Shown piece after piece: positions 45,074-58,722 of a stretch of DNA of 60,000 bases. Under the pieces are notes generated by a model, which made no database searches, was not told where the DNA came from, and saw only the letters and a list, made by a program, of their open reading frames with translations. The stretch is taken from positions 20,772,001-20,832,000 of the forward strand of contig OU612075.1 of NCBI GenBank assembly GCA_914767715.1, read 5' to 3'. Every line of letters starts with the position of its first letter. Position 1 is the first letter of the stretch. The DNA is from Membranipora membranacea. Taxonomy: Eukaryota; Bryozoa; Gymnolaemata; Cheilostomatida; Membraniporidae. The position numbers were made by a program, and so were the translations under genes.

Positions 45074-46452
45074 CATACTTGCCAAGTAATCTAAATACAA
45101 AATAGGGAGATTCCATTTTACGGCGATACTGCACCACAACGTGGTGCTTCGAGGGTGCGAAGCACCAGAGTCACCCACCTGGGGGTTTGGGGGGCGGTGT
45201 GAGCCCCCCAACGGGGTACGGGGCGGAGCCCCGTCTGCAAAAGCTCTGAGAGCGTTTCCAGCCACTAGGAAGGGCTAAAAAGGTATATTTGACCCCAAAA
45301 AATTTCATGTTTGTACTAGTACTAAAACATCAAACTGAGGTGAAATACACTTTAAACAATTACAATCAATCCATGGGCCCCTGGGACTCTTACATACATG
45401 CCTTTACATTGTCAATGTCCAGTATCAAACAGCCCATTGGCAAAGAAGAGGCATGTAAGTCCCAGGGGCCCTAGCCTGTCAAGACAGGCTACAAGTGCCC
45501 ATGCATCATCAAGATCTGAAAATGTGCTCAGTCACAGACAGTGAGAATCCAGATAAGGTACTATATTCCTGTTTGACTAACATTAAATATGTTTAAAAGT
45601 CTTTGGTCCGTGCTTTGTTAAATTGTAGTGGACCTACCTTTGGAATTGTTAGGTTTCTATTTTCCTTCACTTAAATTTAACTAGAGTAGACAGTACAAAA
45701 TAATGTTAAAAAATGTGTGGTCTGAAAGGAAATGAAAACTAAATTTATGCACTTGACTAGCTACTTTATATTGTGACCAATGACAGTCAGTGTTGTGAGT
45801 TATGAGAGGATGCTATTGGTCATTTACAATAATAGGCTGATTCTTAACAAAACAGGTAAATTTGTTAGGATTGTTTAACACTCTGCGCATGCTCAGCTCT
45901 GGGCATGAGCTGATCTCTGCAAAATTGAGTCTCGGAATTCCGAAGCCATCTGATTGGCTACCTGCTCTGGTGACATACTCTCCGAAGCGTGCGGATTTGT
46001 TATTAATAGTTATCCTCTCTTGTCATTATTAGCTGATTTTGATTGACAGTTTATGCAGGGGATATCCCATTTCCCCTTTCCAAAGTTGCATTCAGAACCC
46101 AAACTAAACTCATTGCTCTTGCACATGCGCAAATTCAAGTCACGCATGATGCATACTTAGCCTTACGACACCTGTTTTGTGGTAATGATAGCCTAGTTTA
46201 TCAGTGATCTACATGCCCAGTCAGATCACGAGAGTCAGTGTGATTGTTTAATCTGATAATTCCTTTCAATTTTGTGTGCAAAGACCTTAACAGTAACTAG
46301 TCAACAACAACATATGCTTGGATAACTACCAAAAAATTGCGATTGGACTGTTTTCTCTAAAATCTGGAGGAAATAGTGAGATTTACAAAAAGTGGGAGGT
46401 GGGTGTAAAAATCTGGAGGGTCACGCCTAAATCGGGAGACTTGGCAAGTATG
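45074..46452. mobile_element. 1.4-kb non-autonomous TIR transposon with 8-bp target-site duplication
   Basis: Begins CATACTTGCCAAGT and ends ACTTGGCAAGTATG, a perfect 14-bp terminal inverted repeat. Flanks are ATTCTGGG (45066-45073) and GTTCTGGG (46453-46460), 7 of 8 bases equal. An 8-bp duplication is typical of hAT and P-like elements. The inside holds GC-rich hairpins (45125-45255), an inverted repeat at 45375-45471 and the palindrome TAGCCTGTC-AA-GACAGGCTA. No transposase ORF, so mobilised in trans if at all. Confidence 0.82.
45125..45255. repeat. GC-rich cluster of short hairpins inside the TIR transposon
   Basis: Sharply GC-rich against an AT-rich background. Successive small inverted repeats: GGTGCTTCG/CGAAGCACC, GGGGGG/CCCCCC and CGGGG/CCCCG. 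A 73-codon minus ORF crosses it, but its composition (Pro, Arg, Gly, Ala) simply reflects GC content. Confidence 0.7.
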
Positions 46453-47382
46453 GTTCTGGGTTAAATGTTGCACCAGCTGACGTGGGAACATGTAAAACAC
46501 TATCTTAAATTTAAAGTTATTGGTGGAATTAGCTACATCTGCCATGCCACCACTACCATACATATTGGCAATCTCCTCTTGAAGCAAGGTAAATTATATC
46601 CCGTTTCTAATCAACCTGTAGGTTTTTATTTACTTCATATTGAATTACTAAACAGAAACAATGTTCAATGTTGAGCATGGTGGGAGATATTGTGAGGATT
46701 CTGGAAATGGGATTATGGTCTGCGTAAATCAGTGAAACAATGATTGGACAACTCCAAATCATAAATGTGCTTTTCCATTTGAACAGGGAGTTATTCGGCC
46801 GTGTGTAAATTTAGTGCTACTGTGTAAGGGGGCGGGGAGAGGGCTAACATGGAGCTGGGCACCACCTCTTTATATCGGCTTGTTTACCTATTATATTTTG
46901 CTGAATTCCCAAAAGCTGTTTTATTTCAGGAAATTTGGAGGAGGACATAAATAATCCCATCACAAATAAATCACCCAGCTGGGTGCATACTTCAGTATTT
47001 AATGTGCCACTGGCTAATTCCACCATTGTGCCACTAGATAAAATTATCGATGTATTCGGAATTTACCCCCACAATTCAATTGTGTAGCACTTAGATTATA
47101 GGAAAGGATTTACCGATTACTGAGAAGAAGCAGATTACAATTTTTTGTGTGTTGTTCAACTACCGATAGCCTTATGGCTTGTCCTTTGTCAGAAGTTTTG
47201 ATGGTAATACTCCAGGAGTTTATTTTCTGACCCAACAAAAGAACCCATCTACCTGTGTGTAGCATGCACCTGTTTTGTTCTTCTAGATTGTAGCACTAGC
47301 TAAAAGCTGGTCCGGTGATGTTTGAATTGAACTGCCCCTGTGCGCGGGTAGGTCCATTTACCAGGATATAGAAGGTTAGCAG

Positions 47383-49408
47383 ATGGCAGAGGGTATGGAG
47401 GTGCCTGAAAGTACCACCAGCACTTTTGTCTCTGACAGATACAGAGTAAAGCCTTTACAATTGCTCATTAAAGGTGATGCTTTAAGAACCCGGGCATGAA
47501 CCAACGCATTAGGCAGATTCCTTTCATGTACCCTACTTACCAGAAGAATTCTAACGCCCATAGAAGTCCTAGAATAACATATAAGTATAGGGACTGCTAA
47601 GCTAGCATTGGCCCTTTTTTAGTGTAATTTGTCCTTCAAATGAAGTATATTATATCCATATTATAAATATGATTACTTCCCTTTTTTATGATGTGTGACA
47701 TAGCATAACATATCTGGCCTGTTAAATCACAAAGGAGAACATCATCATGACTCATGAATATATTGGTGATGTTTGGATAATTTGGAAATACTGCTAGCTT
47801 AACTGGCTATATATTTTCATGACCTCACATTATCAGGAACCTCAGAAAAGGACAGAATGATGATTGATGGGCAAATGACTCAGACTAGGACAAGTCATGG
47901 AAGTTCTGTAATCCTCCACAGATAAGGTAAATCAAGGCTAGCTCTGCTTACCAACAGTCTAAATTTAGCTTAGAACATTCTTGTCTAAATGCCGCTGGGC
48001 TTTACCAGCAGACATGTTGAAAAGTGCTCGTTTCATGACATGTGATGTTAGTCATGACAGTTACTCAAAGGATGCTGATTCAGGCCAACTTAGTAGATTA
48101 TGAGTTTTTTTGTGCTCTCAAACCTATAATAGAGTGAGAGTATAGGCTTACACCTTTTAACTTGCGTTTCACATTCATGCTTATCATAATGTATGAAACA
48201 TCAAGGATATTCTAATTATGACCCCAAAAATAAGCATGAAAGGGTATAAAGTGGAAATGGGGCTAATCAATTTGTTGTTAGTTACAAAGGTATAACGCTA
48301 CACTTTGTCAGAGAGGAGGCAAATGATGACATAGAACCATCTATTCCTACTGTGCAGCAAGTTTTGTAAGGTCGCCTCCATCCAGCCAAGGAGATAGAGA
48401 CTCTGATTGATTGATTGATATCCACTTATTTTTACCGCTCAAAATAGTACATGGTGACATGTCTATCATAGTAAGAGTGAGTATAACAAACATAAAAGGC
48501 AAAAACTAAACACATCAATGTGTATATGAAATGTCTTTGAAAAAATGGGAGTTGATCCAGCCGAATCTAATCGCTGAAAAACTATCACGGGCTTAAATAT
48601 ACTTTTTTTAAGCAGAATCGTCACTAATTCCCTCGAATGCAGTGTTGATTTTCTAAAGTTTGCGGAAAGGAAAACCATGAGCAAAATGATTGTGAGAGTA
48701 TGGGACTACAAGAGTTGCCCTCCCATAAGCCAAGGCTTAGTTTATCATCTTATTGATCAGGGTCCTGTGATTGGTCAATTTGATATTCATTGTTATGAAC
48801 ATTATGATTACATTTTCATTCATGCATGGAAATGAAAACGCTACATTGAATTTATTGTAAAGAAATAACCTGTTGAATACGCAGGCAGAGACAGAGAACT
48901 TGAACAATTCACACCAGCTTCATATACACGCACTAGTCCTACCAATCCTAATTTGAAAGGCTTCTCGGTAAGTTTTCACCACTCTTCCTTCGTGTACATA
49001 CCGTGTTTTACAGCTTGTCAGCTTTGCAACATCTTACTCTATTCATTTATAATGGCATCACATTATATGTAGTGTCGCTGTTGAGTCTCAGGCCTAAGGT
49101 TATGTCATTGCTTATTCCATCGATCGATGTAGTACGAAATGGAAAGCAATAAGGATACACAGTACGTTTGAAAAGTAGCATACAACCAGGAGGCTGGAAT
49201 ATCTCTTCATCAAATTCTGATGCTTGAGCCCCTTGAATGGTGGCATAACTTACTTGGCGATAATTCTTATGCTGGGTAGTGGAGGTGGTGGTGATAGACT
49301 AGTCTAGGAAGTTGTTGATGTGGGCTATGACAATGCCAGCTCTCACTTGATCTGAATCTGACACTTTGATCTTCTGTTTTACAGTTGTTTACTGAATTTG
49401 AAAGTTGA
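47383..49408 (+). CDS. Tentative three-exon small ORF or 5' exons of the formin gene
   Basis: Exons by splice logic: 47383-47473 (opens MAEGMEVPES, donor AAAG|GTGATG), 48885-48967 (ends NPNLKGFS, donor TCG|GTAAGT) and 49385-49408 (LFTEFES then TGA, after a strong acceptor TTCTGTTTTACAG). Phases are 1 then 0 and the joined frame is open for 65 residues, hydrophilic, with no domain I recognise. It sits immediately upstream of the formin exons on the same strand. It could therefore be a separate small gene, or exons 1-2 could be the formin N-terminus with an intervening exon I failed to find. No conserved family supports it. Confidence 0.35.
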
Positions 49409-49488
49409 GTACAGAGCTTCTTACGTGGATACTAAACCTTCCAAGGATTGCATAATCGTAGAGGAGATGAGGCAAAAACCATTTATAG

Positions 49489-52400
49489 GATTAACTTAAG
49501 GATAAATCATCTACACATCAACATGAATTCGCAGACAGGCTTGGATTATATTATAGAAAACCAGGAGTTTACTCAAAAACTAGCTACTGGTAAGACCACC
49601 ATGAACGGATACACATTATTAAATCTGTCCCAGCACATCTGTCAAACATACTGTAGGTTAACCAAAGTATGAGGATGGAAGCAGTTTGTCCATGGGTAAT
49701 GGTCCTGGATATGACCCTCCTTTTGTGATATATCTCCGGGTTATAGTCCCATATCACAATATTTATTTCGTTTAGAATACTTATAAGTAGATGAAAAGGA
49801 TTTTAAGTAACGAATTGGCTACAATCATATCACCAACCATGATGAACAAGATTTTGTAAAAGGGCAGATCGAGTGAAAACCCGCGGTTGTTTAGTTGATC
49901 GCCTGGGGTGTTGACATATAGAAGATGAAAACAGGGTCTTAGTTGTTAAGACCTGCTGAGTCGGGGCCTGAAATCATTGCAGGCACATTCATAGATATCC
50001 TTCAGATACTATAATAAAGGGAGGGGGTTAAGAGGTTGTAACAATGATAGGGCCCCACTCAATTATCTGCTTGACCAGATGATTGTGATGACATCAAGTA
50101 ATAACAATAATTAGGGATCTAAATTTTAGCTCTACCCATCATCAATAGAATTTATTAATGCTGGGGCATCCTTTGCCCCTAGAAACTGGTACTTCCTTTT
50201 TACAGTATCAATTTGAGTCCAATGCTCATTTCTGAAAATTACTGCTCCTGGTTTTAAGCACTGACGCAAATGTGTAAATGTTTTCAAAATCAGTGGGTAG
50301 GGACCTATGAAGCAGACACGGTGTCTACGATCCCATTGTTATCCATAGCCAACAGGCATAGAAAACATATTTAAGATTTAAATGAAATGCATTAGGTTTT
50401 TATCTTGGCAATTACCGCTCCACGTCTGGTATGAGTAGAAAAAATAACAAAACTCGATAAGGGACAAAACATTTGTCATTATCTATGACTTCGAAGCAGT
50501 AATTAGAGATTTTTGTCATTCATTATTTTACAACAAGAGTTGTTAATCCCTAATACCCAGTTGTTTTCATGTGGTTACTATAAAACAAAAGCACCTTGAC
50601 TCTGATTGTCATCCAAACACTGAGTGATTAATTTAAAACAAGACCTACTGTTTTGAAGATTCTGATAACCGGTAGCATAACAAAACACATCACTGGCACT
50701 GTAAATCTCAACTGTTGTGTAAATTTCTCACAATTAAAAGATCTTTGAGTGAATTGTGGATATAACCACCATTGAGAAGTAGTTATAAACTGTTTTTGAC
50801 ATCAGAAAATCAGAAATCAGTCTCACATTTTGACTTGTCAAATGTTAACTTTCTAGCCACCATTTATGACCAAAGATGCATACCTCAGAGATCTGAAACT
50901 TAACCATGGCAACTCACCCAGGCCAAGCAGAAAATTATAATACACTAGGTAGGTACCAGTACAACACTGGGATCATATCGTTTCAATGACAACACTACTA
51001 GCAACACACTTTCACCTGCTGCTTTCTCTGCTTGTGAATTAAGGCTCACGATATGGATGGCTCTTTCTTCCATTCATGATCTTTGAGGAGTTTTTGTAAA
51101 TTATTTTGAAATATTTGTTTGAAAAGAATAGTAATCAGACAGAATAGGGTGCAGAAGTTATGAAAGGTTTCAATGTCAATCAAAATTTTGCAATCTAGTG
51201 CGAATAGACAAATTTCAGATATTCCTTTCTCCTAACTACTGTTTACAATTTGGTGTGAAAAGGGACTTCAAATATAACATTTATTGTGTTAGAGGTAGTA
51301 GTGACCAATGAATAGTTAGACATTGTTGCCCAGAGAAATAAATTTCCCTTACATCCGCTAATCATCAGCATTGACCATCTCTGTATAAATACAACGCTGA
51401 GTAAATCGATCAGAGTAGACATACAATGAGTATGTATGCAACCAACAATCTCACTAGCAAATTCAAATTTAAATGTTATCAAATATTTCAATAAGGAATT
51501 GAAAGATGTTTGTAAAAAGGCTCAGCCTCGAGATTGGACAGCGGATAGATTCACTGCTTCCACCTACAAAAGCCTGTTATGTAAATACTTGAACAATTTG
51601 GTTTGAGCTGTGTCAACAGATGTATGATAGGGGTGCTTCTATGTATGTGGGTACTATTGCATGTCATTCAAATAAACAAAAGATGGATCATGGCCACAAT
51701 GTAAAATTATGTCAAGGGCTTGTCTTAGCTGTTATTTACTCAAGGTGCCTGATATGTGTTATGGGGGCAGTTTGGCTCCGGATTCACTGAAAAATTGAAG
51801 ATTAGGCAGGCATAAACCTGCTTTGCCTCTCCACTAAGGCCAATGTAATACTGACATTATGTATTTTCTTCATAACATAGTTCAAAACAATATCACTGAA
51901 CAAAATTTTTAGGCTCGATCACAATGCATGATCATCAATATTTATAATTATTTCAAATAGTTCATGGAATCATTTAAATTGGAGCTTCTTATTAGTGTGT
52001 ATCACTTTGGAGCTGGGTACAAGGTGATATTTGTGAGTGTTAATTACTGCTTATTGGGCATTCCAAAATTAATCTACTTTTCTGAACAAGGCCGATAGCT
52101 GACCTATACACCTGGTTAAAGAATGCCTACAGCTTGAATTAGCACTGGCATTGTTGGTAGTCGCTCTCAGAGGTACTTTAGTATTGCATGAGGCAACAAA
52201 TTGAACTCGACTCTCAAGGCCTAAGAGAAAAAAAAAATTTCTATGTTACTGCTTGATTACCTCCAACCCCACATCTCCTATTTTGTTTCTATGTGATTAC
52301 AATGTTTGATGAGTATCCACTTGTTGACTTTTGGAGGTTCAATCAGTACATAGGCATTTTACGCTCTATCGGTAAACAAAATAACCATCGATCTGAGCAA

Positions 52401-55400
52401 ATTTCACCTCAAGCATAGTTAATGAGCTGTGCTTTCATATAATTCCTGCTAGCTCATCCATGAGGTGATGTGCCTTCCTGTCGCATACACAAAATATTTT
52501 GAAAATTCAGAAGATAAGGAGAAGTTTGCTGATTTTATGTGTAAAGAATGGCTTGGCTGCATTGATTGACACCCTGGAACAGTTGTTGACAAGACTTTAG
52601 GTTTGACTTTCTGATTGAAAATCATTAGTGGCACACTTTGGGCGCGGAGAGCAGCTGTTAGGATGTTAAAGCGGTTTAATCGCTTAAAATGTCAACAACT
52701 CAATTTTGTTGCATTAAGTGTGGTTTTGCGTAGATATTGGTTTATGAGTAGAGTACCCATGCAATACGGTCTAGGCACTGCTCTGTTCTGTCCAGGTGCT
52801 GCTAAAAACTCAAATTTTACATTATTGCTATAATCTCTTTTCATTCCAACTGATAATGACTCTGCAGGGAATCTTTGTTACTGAAATTCATAAACATGGG
52901 AGAAAACATGAACAATTGAACTTTATATTGCTGAAGGCCTACAGCCATCCCTAATGAAATTTCAAGTGTGAGTAAGGTCAAGAGTTATGTAACAAATCAA
53001 CTGGTGGCCGTCTGAAGAGAGTTTATGGTTTTTATATTTTCATGTTTCTCATTGCTTACTTTTAGCCCTCGATACTACAAACACGGTTGTAAAGAAGCAA
53101 GTGATCGAGCTGCTGTCTGCCCTATGTGTTTACTCAAACGATGGATATGAGCGAGCTCTTAGTGCTCTGGAGCATTACAAGGTCAGTGGTTGATTCTGAA
53201 AGCTTTCCACCATAACAGAAAGTCCTTCTAACCCTTTCATCTAGGTTCTGTGATACACTTATCAGATCCTGTGTTTAACCTACAAGTCAATGTGTAGGAG
53301 CCTGTAACGTTTGGTTACCATTCGTTACTGGATTGTTAATATCTGAGTTTTCTCTAAAAATAGACTTCTGTTAGGCTTTCTCTATGTGTTAGCTTCATGG
53401 TGCCATCGAGGGAGCTCATTATTTTTACAGTTTAGTGTCAATTTATGAAGTAACCAGTAGAGAAGCCACAGATTAGGCTAAGAGGAAATGCTCAGCTAGG
53501 TTGTTGTTTGGTAAGCGGCCCAGGTGAACTTGCAACAGTTAGCGAGTGTAGTGAATTTTTTATACCAACGTCAAAGGTGATGAAATCATGGATTCATCGC
53601 TTTCAACTTTAATATTTATAGTCGCATCAGTCAGAACATTACTTTTTGGAAATTGGCAAGGCATGAATCATTCCATAATTATTCATAACATTCTCATCTA
53701 CCATTACTCCTGGTCTCATCCCTTGTTAGGGTGTCATATTCTCAGTCTAATCGGTCATGAGCGACAGTGTGTCCTGTCTCAGGTCTTAGGTACTCCATAA
53801 ATAACCTGATATCCGTGCATTTGTTATATCATGAATTTGAGTTGTGCATTTTGGAGATTGGCGATTTAGGTGTACAATTTCAAAATGAGATTGATTTTAA
53901 TCTCATGAAAGACTGTGTAATACCACCAAGGGCTATTCTTTCAACCGACTGATGTATCTGATTTTATGTAACATGTGAAAGCGACACTCTCAAACCTAGC
54001 ATAAAATACTGTAATACTGAGTAAGAGGCCAAGGAGAACAGGTATATTCCCACCTGTTGCATCACATAAATATATTATTACAATGAGTTTTGTGTAGGTT
54101 AAGTGATGGGCCAAAGAAAAAGTTACCAATCATGAGCCATGCCAGCTGTCTATGTGGTTGATTTTGAGTAAAAATTGTACAAACGTCACTGTAATTCACT
54201 GAATACTATGTTGTTAGGTCGATGCCCCTAGCCTTGTCACTCGGCTACCTTTTTTGATTTGGAGGGTCTCCCCAAACCAAAAAAAAGTAGCTGTGTGACA
54301 AGGCTACAATACCCCTGGTTCACTCCAGCCATCCTCTCGACATGACGTGACCACTGGATAGGGTCCCTCCTGCAAACCTGGGATAACTTGGTGAACTAAT
54401 TGCAGCTTTGCCCTTATGGCATTTTATGTGAGGACATGTCATTGTCTGCCTAATTTTTTACACCATTTGATCAGAACGAAAACCATGTGATGGCTCAGAC
54501 TAGACAATTCAATGACAATATAGCCAATATCAATATAACACACTGATGAGCAATATCAATACAATGATTCCAGTGGATCCATGACTGACTAAATTACCCC
54601 CTAAGATCACTGTAATGATTGGGTGTAATGAGATCTCTACAAAATTTCCCCCAGCACACCATTAAAAGAAACCTTCAGCGCTAATTTGTGTTCTAAAGCA
54701 CTAAGCCTGTGTCGAGAGGATAGTGTCAGTCCAACCCGAACCACTATGATGATGATAATAATAGTAGGACCTGTTGAGTATAACCCATATTGCAAAACTC
54801 GTTCGAGTGGTTCATTTCTAGCTGGAAATTAGCTGTCTTACAAGATCTGCAGACCTCCTGTCTGAAAAGTAGAAAGTCTTATATAAAGATATGCAATAAA
54901 TTTGGAAGCCAACAAAATGAAATTGATTTGTGCAACATTGCTTTGGAATTACCGCAAGGAACCTATATATCTGTTGCCAGATCTCTAATTTGGACCAGAC
55001 TAAACAAACCTTTCACCTGACTAAACCTACTACATAGCCCATCATTAGACCAGTCAACCTGAACCTGACATGTGTCGAAAAACAGTTTGGCGGAGACCGT
55101 TTCACTCAGATAAAACTCAATTTAAATTTAATCTTATAATAGCCTGTACGTATAGGATCCTCCCTTTCACAGGATGAAAAATAGAGCTCTGTAATTTTAA
55201 CTAAGTAGGCTGGCTGGCGCTAATAGTTTCACATGAACTTTCTGACATCAGGGTACAGTCTCACTCTGTTTTATCCTAAGAGGCAATTTGGATTCCTTCA
55301 GGATAGGTCTTTTGCTGATTCATGGAGTTAAAGTTTTTGTTCTTTTATAATTTTGCTCAAATCAACATTGGATTGAATTAAATTAAAATAGAATGGCTTG

Positions 55401-58400
55401 CCACTATATTGTTGTGTTCTTATTTGCTTTACTATGATACTGTTTGAACTGCAGTTGAATAGCTAACAATTCTCAAAAAGTAGGCATTCATCGAAAATGG
55501 AAAACTATTATGGCAATGTCAATACAGAGCCTTTTTGAAAGGGAGTAAAGACTTTTGATACATTTGAAGTTTCATAATACATCAGTTACAAACTCTTTAG
55601 AGCCGTGATCCATTATTTATGACCAACCCACATCCGTTGTGGATATAGACCTAAGTTGATGTATGTTCTGACCGCTCAAATCTTTTCTATTGTAGGAGCA
55701 GAAAAAGTTACCCAACAGATTTCGCCTGATCATCTCAGAACTGCAGTCTAGTGATGATTGTGGATACAAGACTGCTCTATTAGCTTTCTGTAACTGTGTG
55801 ATTATATCCACTGAGAAGGTTGAAGACAGAGTTCGAATCAGAAATGAACTTGTTGGTAAGAGAAGACCTCATAGGCCGTCATACTTCATTGTAACACACA
55901 GATAATGGTCGTTACCGGTTTTTGTGTTGCTTTAGTCTGCAAGCGGAGACTGTGGTGGGCTAAAGATTATCTTACATGGTCTGGCTGATAATGGCAGGAT
56001 TATTGGAGCCGGGTTTCCGCAATTCAACCATATTAGCAATTATGTTGGTGTAGCACCACAGTATCATATGTTAATGAGCAGATGATTTAGATACAGAATA
56101 GCATCACAAGTCTGCAACCCCAGGGCTGACTGCTAACAGTGTACTTTCATCAATTTACATAAAGAATACTTATCACCTCCACTAGGGTGGAGTGCGTAAA
56201 ATAAGGCTTTTAAGTTGTTGATTTTGTGGGCATTGTAGCTTAGATAGAGTGCTGTCTTATCTAGGTTGTGGCCGAGCCTGGATTCATTGCCATTTGCATT
56301 TTAAGTCATACCCTACCAGTAAATTGATCATGACGTTTACCCCAACTCTCTGTCCATTACCTCAGTTTATACAAGAATGATAAGTACGGAGAAGCTTGAG
56401 AGTTTTTTTTAGCATTGACAGCCCAGACCAAAAAAAATCATCGCAGAAAACCACCTGTCAATAAAGGGTACCTTGTATGTAAAACAGTTTGTTTTATAAA
56501 TAGAAACACTGAATTAAATTAACGCCATATAATCCACAAATAGTGAAGGTACCTAGAATTTGCTGAATAAATTTTAATTAATGTTTATAAATAAACAAGA
56601 AGATAAAAGGGAAGTATTTTTGAATCCCCTGTATCTATGCCTGGATTTTTATTTTTAATTGAAAAGCAAAGCAGAGTTGCTAGAGATAGGGATAGAAAAG
56701 CAAACAGGTTAGTTGATTTGAGTCCTTTGAGCCTATACAACGACATGTCGCTATAACTGCCTCATGGTGCACAGGCAGATCATGATGCTACACACAAGGA
56801 GTTATTAAGAAGTCAGGTTGACACCTATTTTGGCAAATCAAGGTGATTGAACTGTGCCACCACAACGGAATTAATGTTGAATTGAAGTGCCTTCTAATTT
56901 GCATGGTGATGATAATGTAACACTTCTGTACCACCGCAAAGCACAAACTCTCTATGCTAGACACTCACAAGCATGCTAATGATCCATGATGCTGTTTCTT
57001 ATAATTCACAAGTACATGAGAATCAAAACAAAAAATCATAAGAGGGTAGGGTCTTGTATGGTAGGGTAGCTGGGGACCAGACTAGGTTTGGGCTGCCACT
57101 CAATTTCAGTGATTATGATCTGGACCTTGGTATAGTATTAGACTTGCTGTATCATCATATTTGAAGAGGCACAGCCTAATGAGTTATCACGAGTCACTCG
57201 GTTATGTAAGATCGGTCCTGAGGTAGTAATTTCGCTCATAGAAAAGGAAGTGAATCATGACCAGAATCAGTGCCCAGCCAAGTGGTGAACTTTCACTATT
57301 AATTATCACCACGCTATCGAGGACCTGCTGAAGCAGATCATGCGTGTTTGACGCAATGACAAAATATGGTAACTTTATACATCGGTGAATTTTACTAGTA
57401 TTGTACCTCCGCTAGAGCTGCCAGTCCTTACTGTGAGGTGATGCAGGCAATGAGCTCATGGGTGTAGTAGGCACACATCGATTGTTTGATTATAAATAAA
57501 ATAGTGCAGTGTGATTTTTGCACTGACTACAACAAAGTGACCTAGCAACTTGTTGTCTGCTGCCACAATTGAGTGTAAATACTGGCTGTCCGAGGTTTTT
57601 TGTTGTTTATGTTCAACAAGTTAGTATCGGGATAAATATAATTAAATCCTAAATTACTTTGCATTCTTAGTCTATGATAAACATTCAGTTTAGTCATTCT
57701 CAATCCCTTCAAATATTGCACAGCTGGCGTTCTAAACAACATCTCAATATCAAATACCTAAAAATCATGTAAATTAAAACATTTAGAGGATTAACATTTA
57801 CCCCCATATCCTAACGAGGCTTTGTCATATTTAAACACAACCAATTAATTTTTCTAAAAAGTCATGGGCTGACAAAAGGGACTGGTAGCAGTGCTCAAGC
57901 TCAACTGATGATCATAATGTAACTTTCAATTCAACGCTCATCAAAGCTGGTCCATGTATATGGGGCATGATCTTTCATTGAATGAAATTGCTTTGGTCAC
58001 AGCATGTGCGTTTGAGAGCAAACCTGTCACGTTTATTGTGAGCAGGGCAGCTCTGGGTAAATGGCAGGCTGTATCCATCACAGAACTGATATAAGACCTG
58101 GGCCAATATGAACAAGATTGTTTGTTGATGTACTCATCGATCTAATGACATGGCACTTGTAGTGTGGTGCCTGATCAAATTGATTGTTTGCTTTTTTCTC
58201 TTCATCTCATTGAGAATAGATTATTGTGACTACCCACCGATAAGACTTTTATCTCCGACTTCCTGTGCCTTAGTGCCCATTCATGGATTTTGCAATGTCT
58301 GTCAATATCAGCGAACATTGTGTGTCCTGTTGACCATAATATTAAAATAGTGCTATCTTATATGTGCATCTTGCTATATTGCTCATCCCGATTTCGTAAA

Positions 58401-58605
58401 CGACTCATGGCATTAGCGCTTCTGAACTATAAATTGACAAAGTAGGCAAAATTGATTGGCAATTTATGTCAAATTCGTATTGATAAATTATGCTGAGGAA
58501 GTGTTGAGATTATGGTAATAACCTGTTCTCACAAGAATAAGGTATTGTATCGGGTTTTTTTCTGCTTGTAGGACAAAAGCTATTGGAAATCATAGATGAG
58601 CTTCG
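49489..58605 (+). CDS. INF2/form3-type formin, N-terminal DID/FH3 exons, continues past window
   Basis: Formins nucleate and elongate actin filaments. In the INF2 group this N-terminal armadillo region is the diaphanous inhibitory domain. Exons: about 49489-49589 (start uncertain), 53066-53181, 55696-55855, 58572-58605, in consistent phase. Translation gives [20 protein letters not shown], then [73 protein letters not shown]. These follow the INF2 order: MNS..G..YI...., ALDT.NV.VKKQV.ELL.ALC.YS, then RNEF.G.QLLD. The last exon ends in phase 2 with a GTAAGT donor, and the FH1, FH2 and C-terminal parts must lie to the right. Upstream sequence for the first helices of the domain was not found; the 11-17 residues before MNSQTG do not resemble the family. 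Confidence 0.8.
54218..54318. mobile_element. MITE family D, copy 1 (formin intron)
   Basis: Core 54229-54306 has inverted ends TAGCCTTGTCAC and GTGACAAGGCTA, followed inward by GCTAC/GTAGC and T-rich/A-rich tracts. Extended flanks (ATGCCCC and CAATACCCCTG) also match copy 2. About 80-100 bp, non-coding. Confidence 0.7.
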
Positions 58606-58629
58606 GTAAGTAATACAACCATCTTTATC

Positions 58630-58722
58630 AGGGGCAATTAGCCTTGTCATGCAGCTACTTTTTTGTTTTAGGGGTCTTCAAAACCAAAAGAGTAGCAATG
58701 TGACAAGGCATAGGGGCATTAC
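58630..58722. mobile_element. MITE family D, copy 2 (formin intron), inverted
   Basis: TAGCCTTGTCATGCAGCTAC near the left end and GTAGCAATGTGACAAGGCA near the right are inverted repeats. The flanks CAGGGGCAAT and TAGGGGCATTACC match the opposite flanks of copy 1, so the two copies lie in opposite orientation within 4.4 kb. Confidence 0.7.

Larger units (their letters stand above)
43420..47382. other. Repeat-rich spacer, DPH3 to the formin region
   Basis: No supported protein-coding gene. It contains a long hairpin (43701-43798), a shorter one (44620-44652) and a 1.4-kb TIR element (45074-46452). The DPH3 promoter should lie near the left end. Confidence 0.5.

Noticed and set aside
45044-45265. 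Minus-strand ORF with Pro/Arg/Gly-rich sequence
   Set aside because: Lies in the GC-rich hairpin block of the TIR element; the open frame is a composition effect.
46357-46587. Minus-strand ORF (76 codons) at the right end of the TIR element
   Set aside because: It crosses the element boundary and has no recognisable domain or conserved neighbour.
49448-49488. Extension of the first formin exon to the left in the same frame
   Set aside because: There is an in-frame stop at 49433, and the residues do not resemble the INF2 domain. An acceptor TTATAG at 49483-49488 is the more likely edge, though still uncertain.
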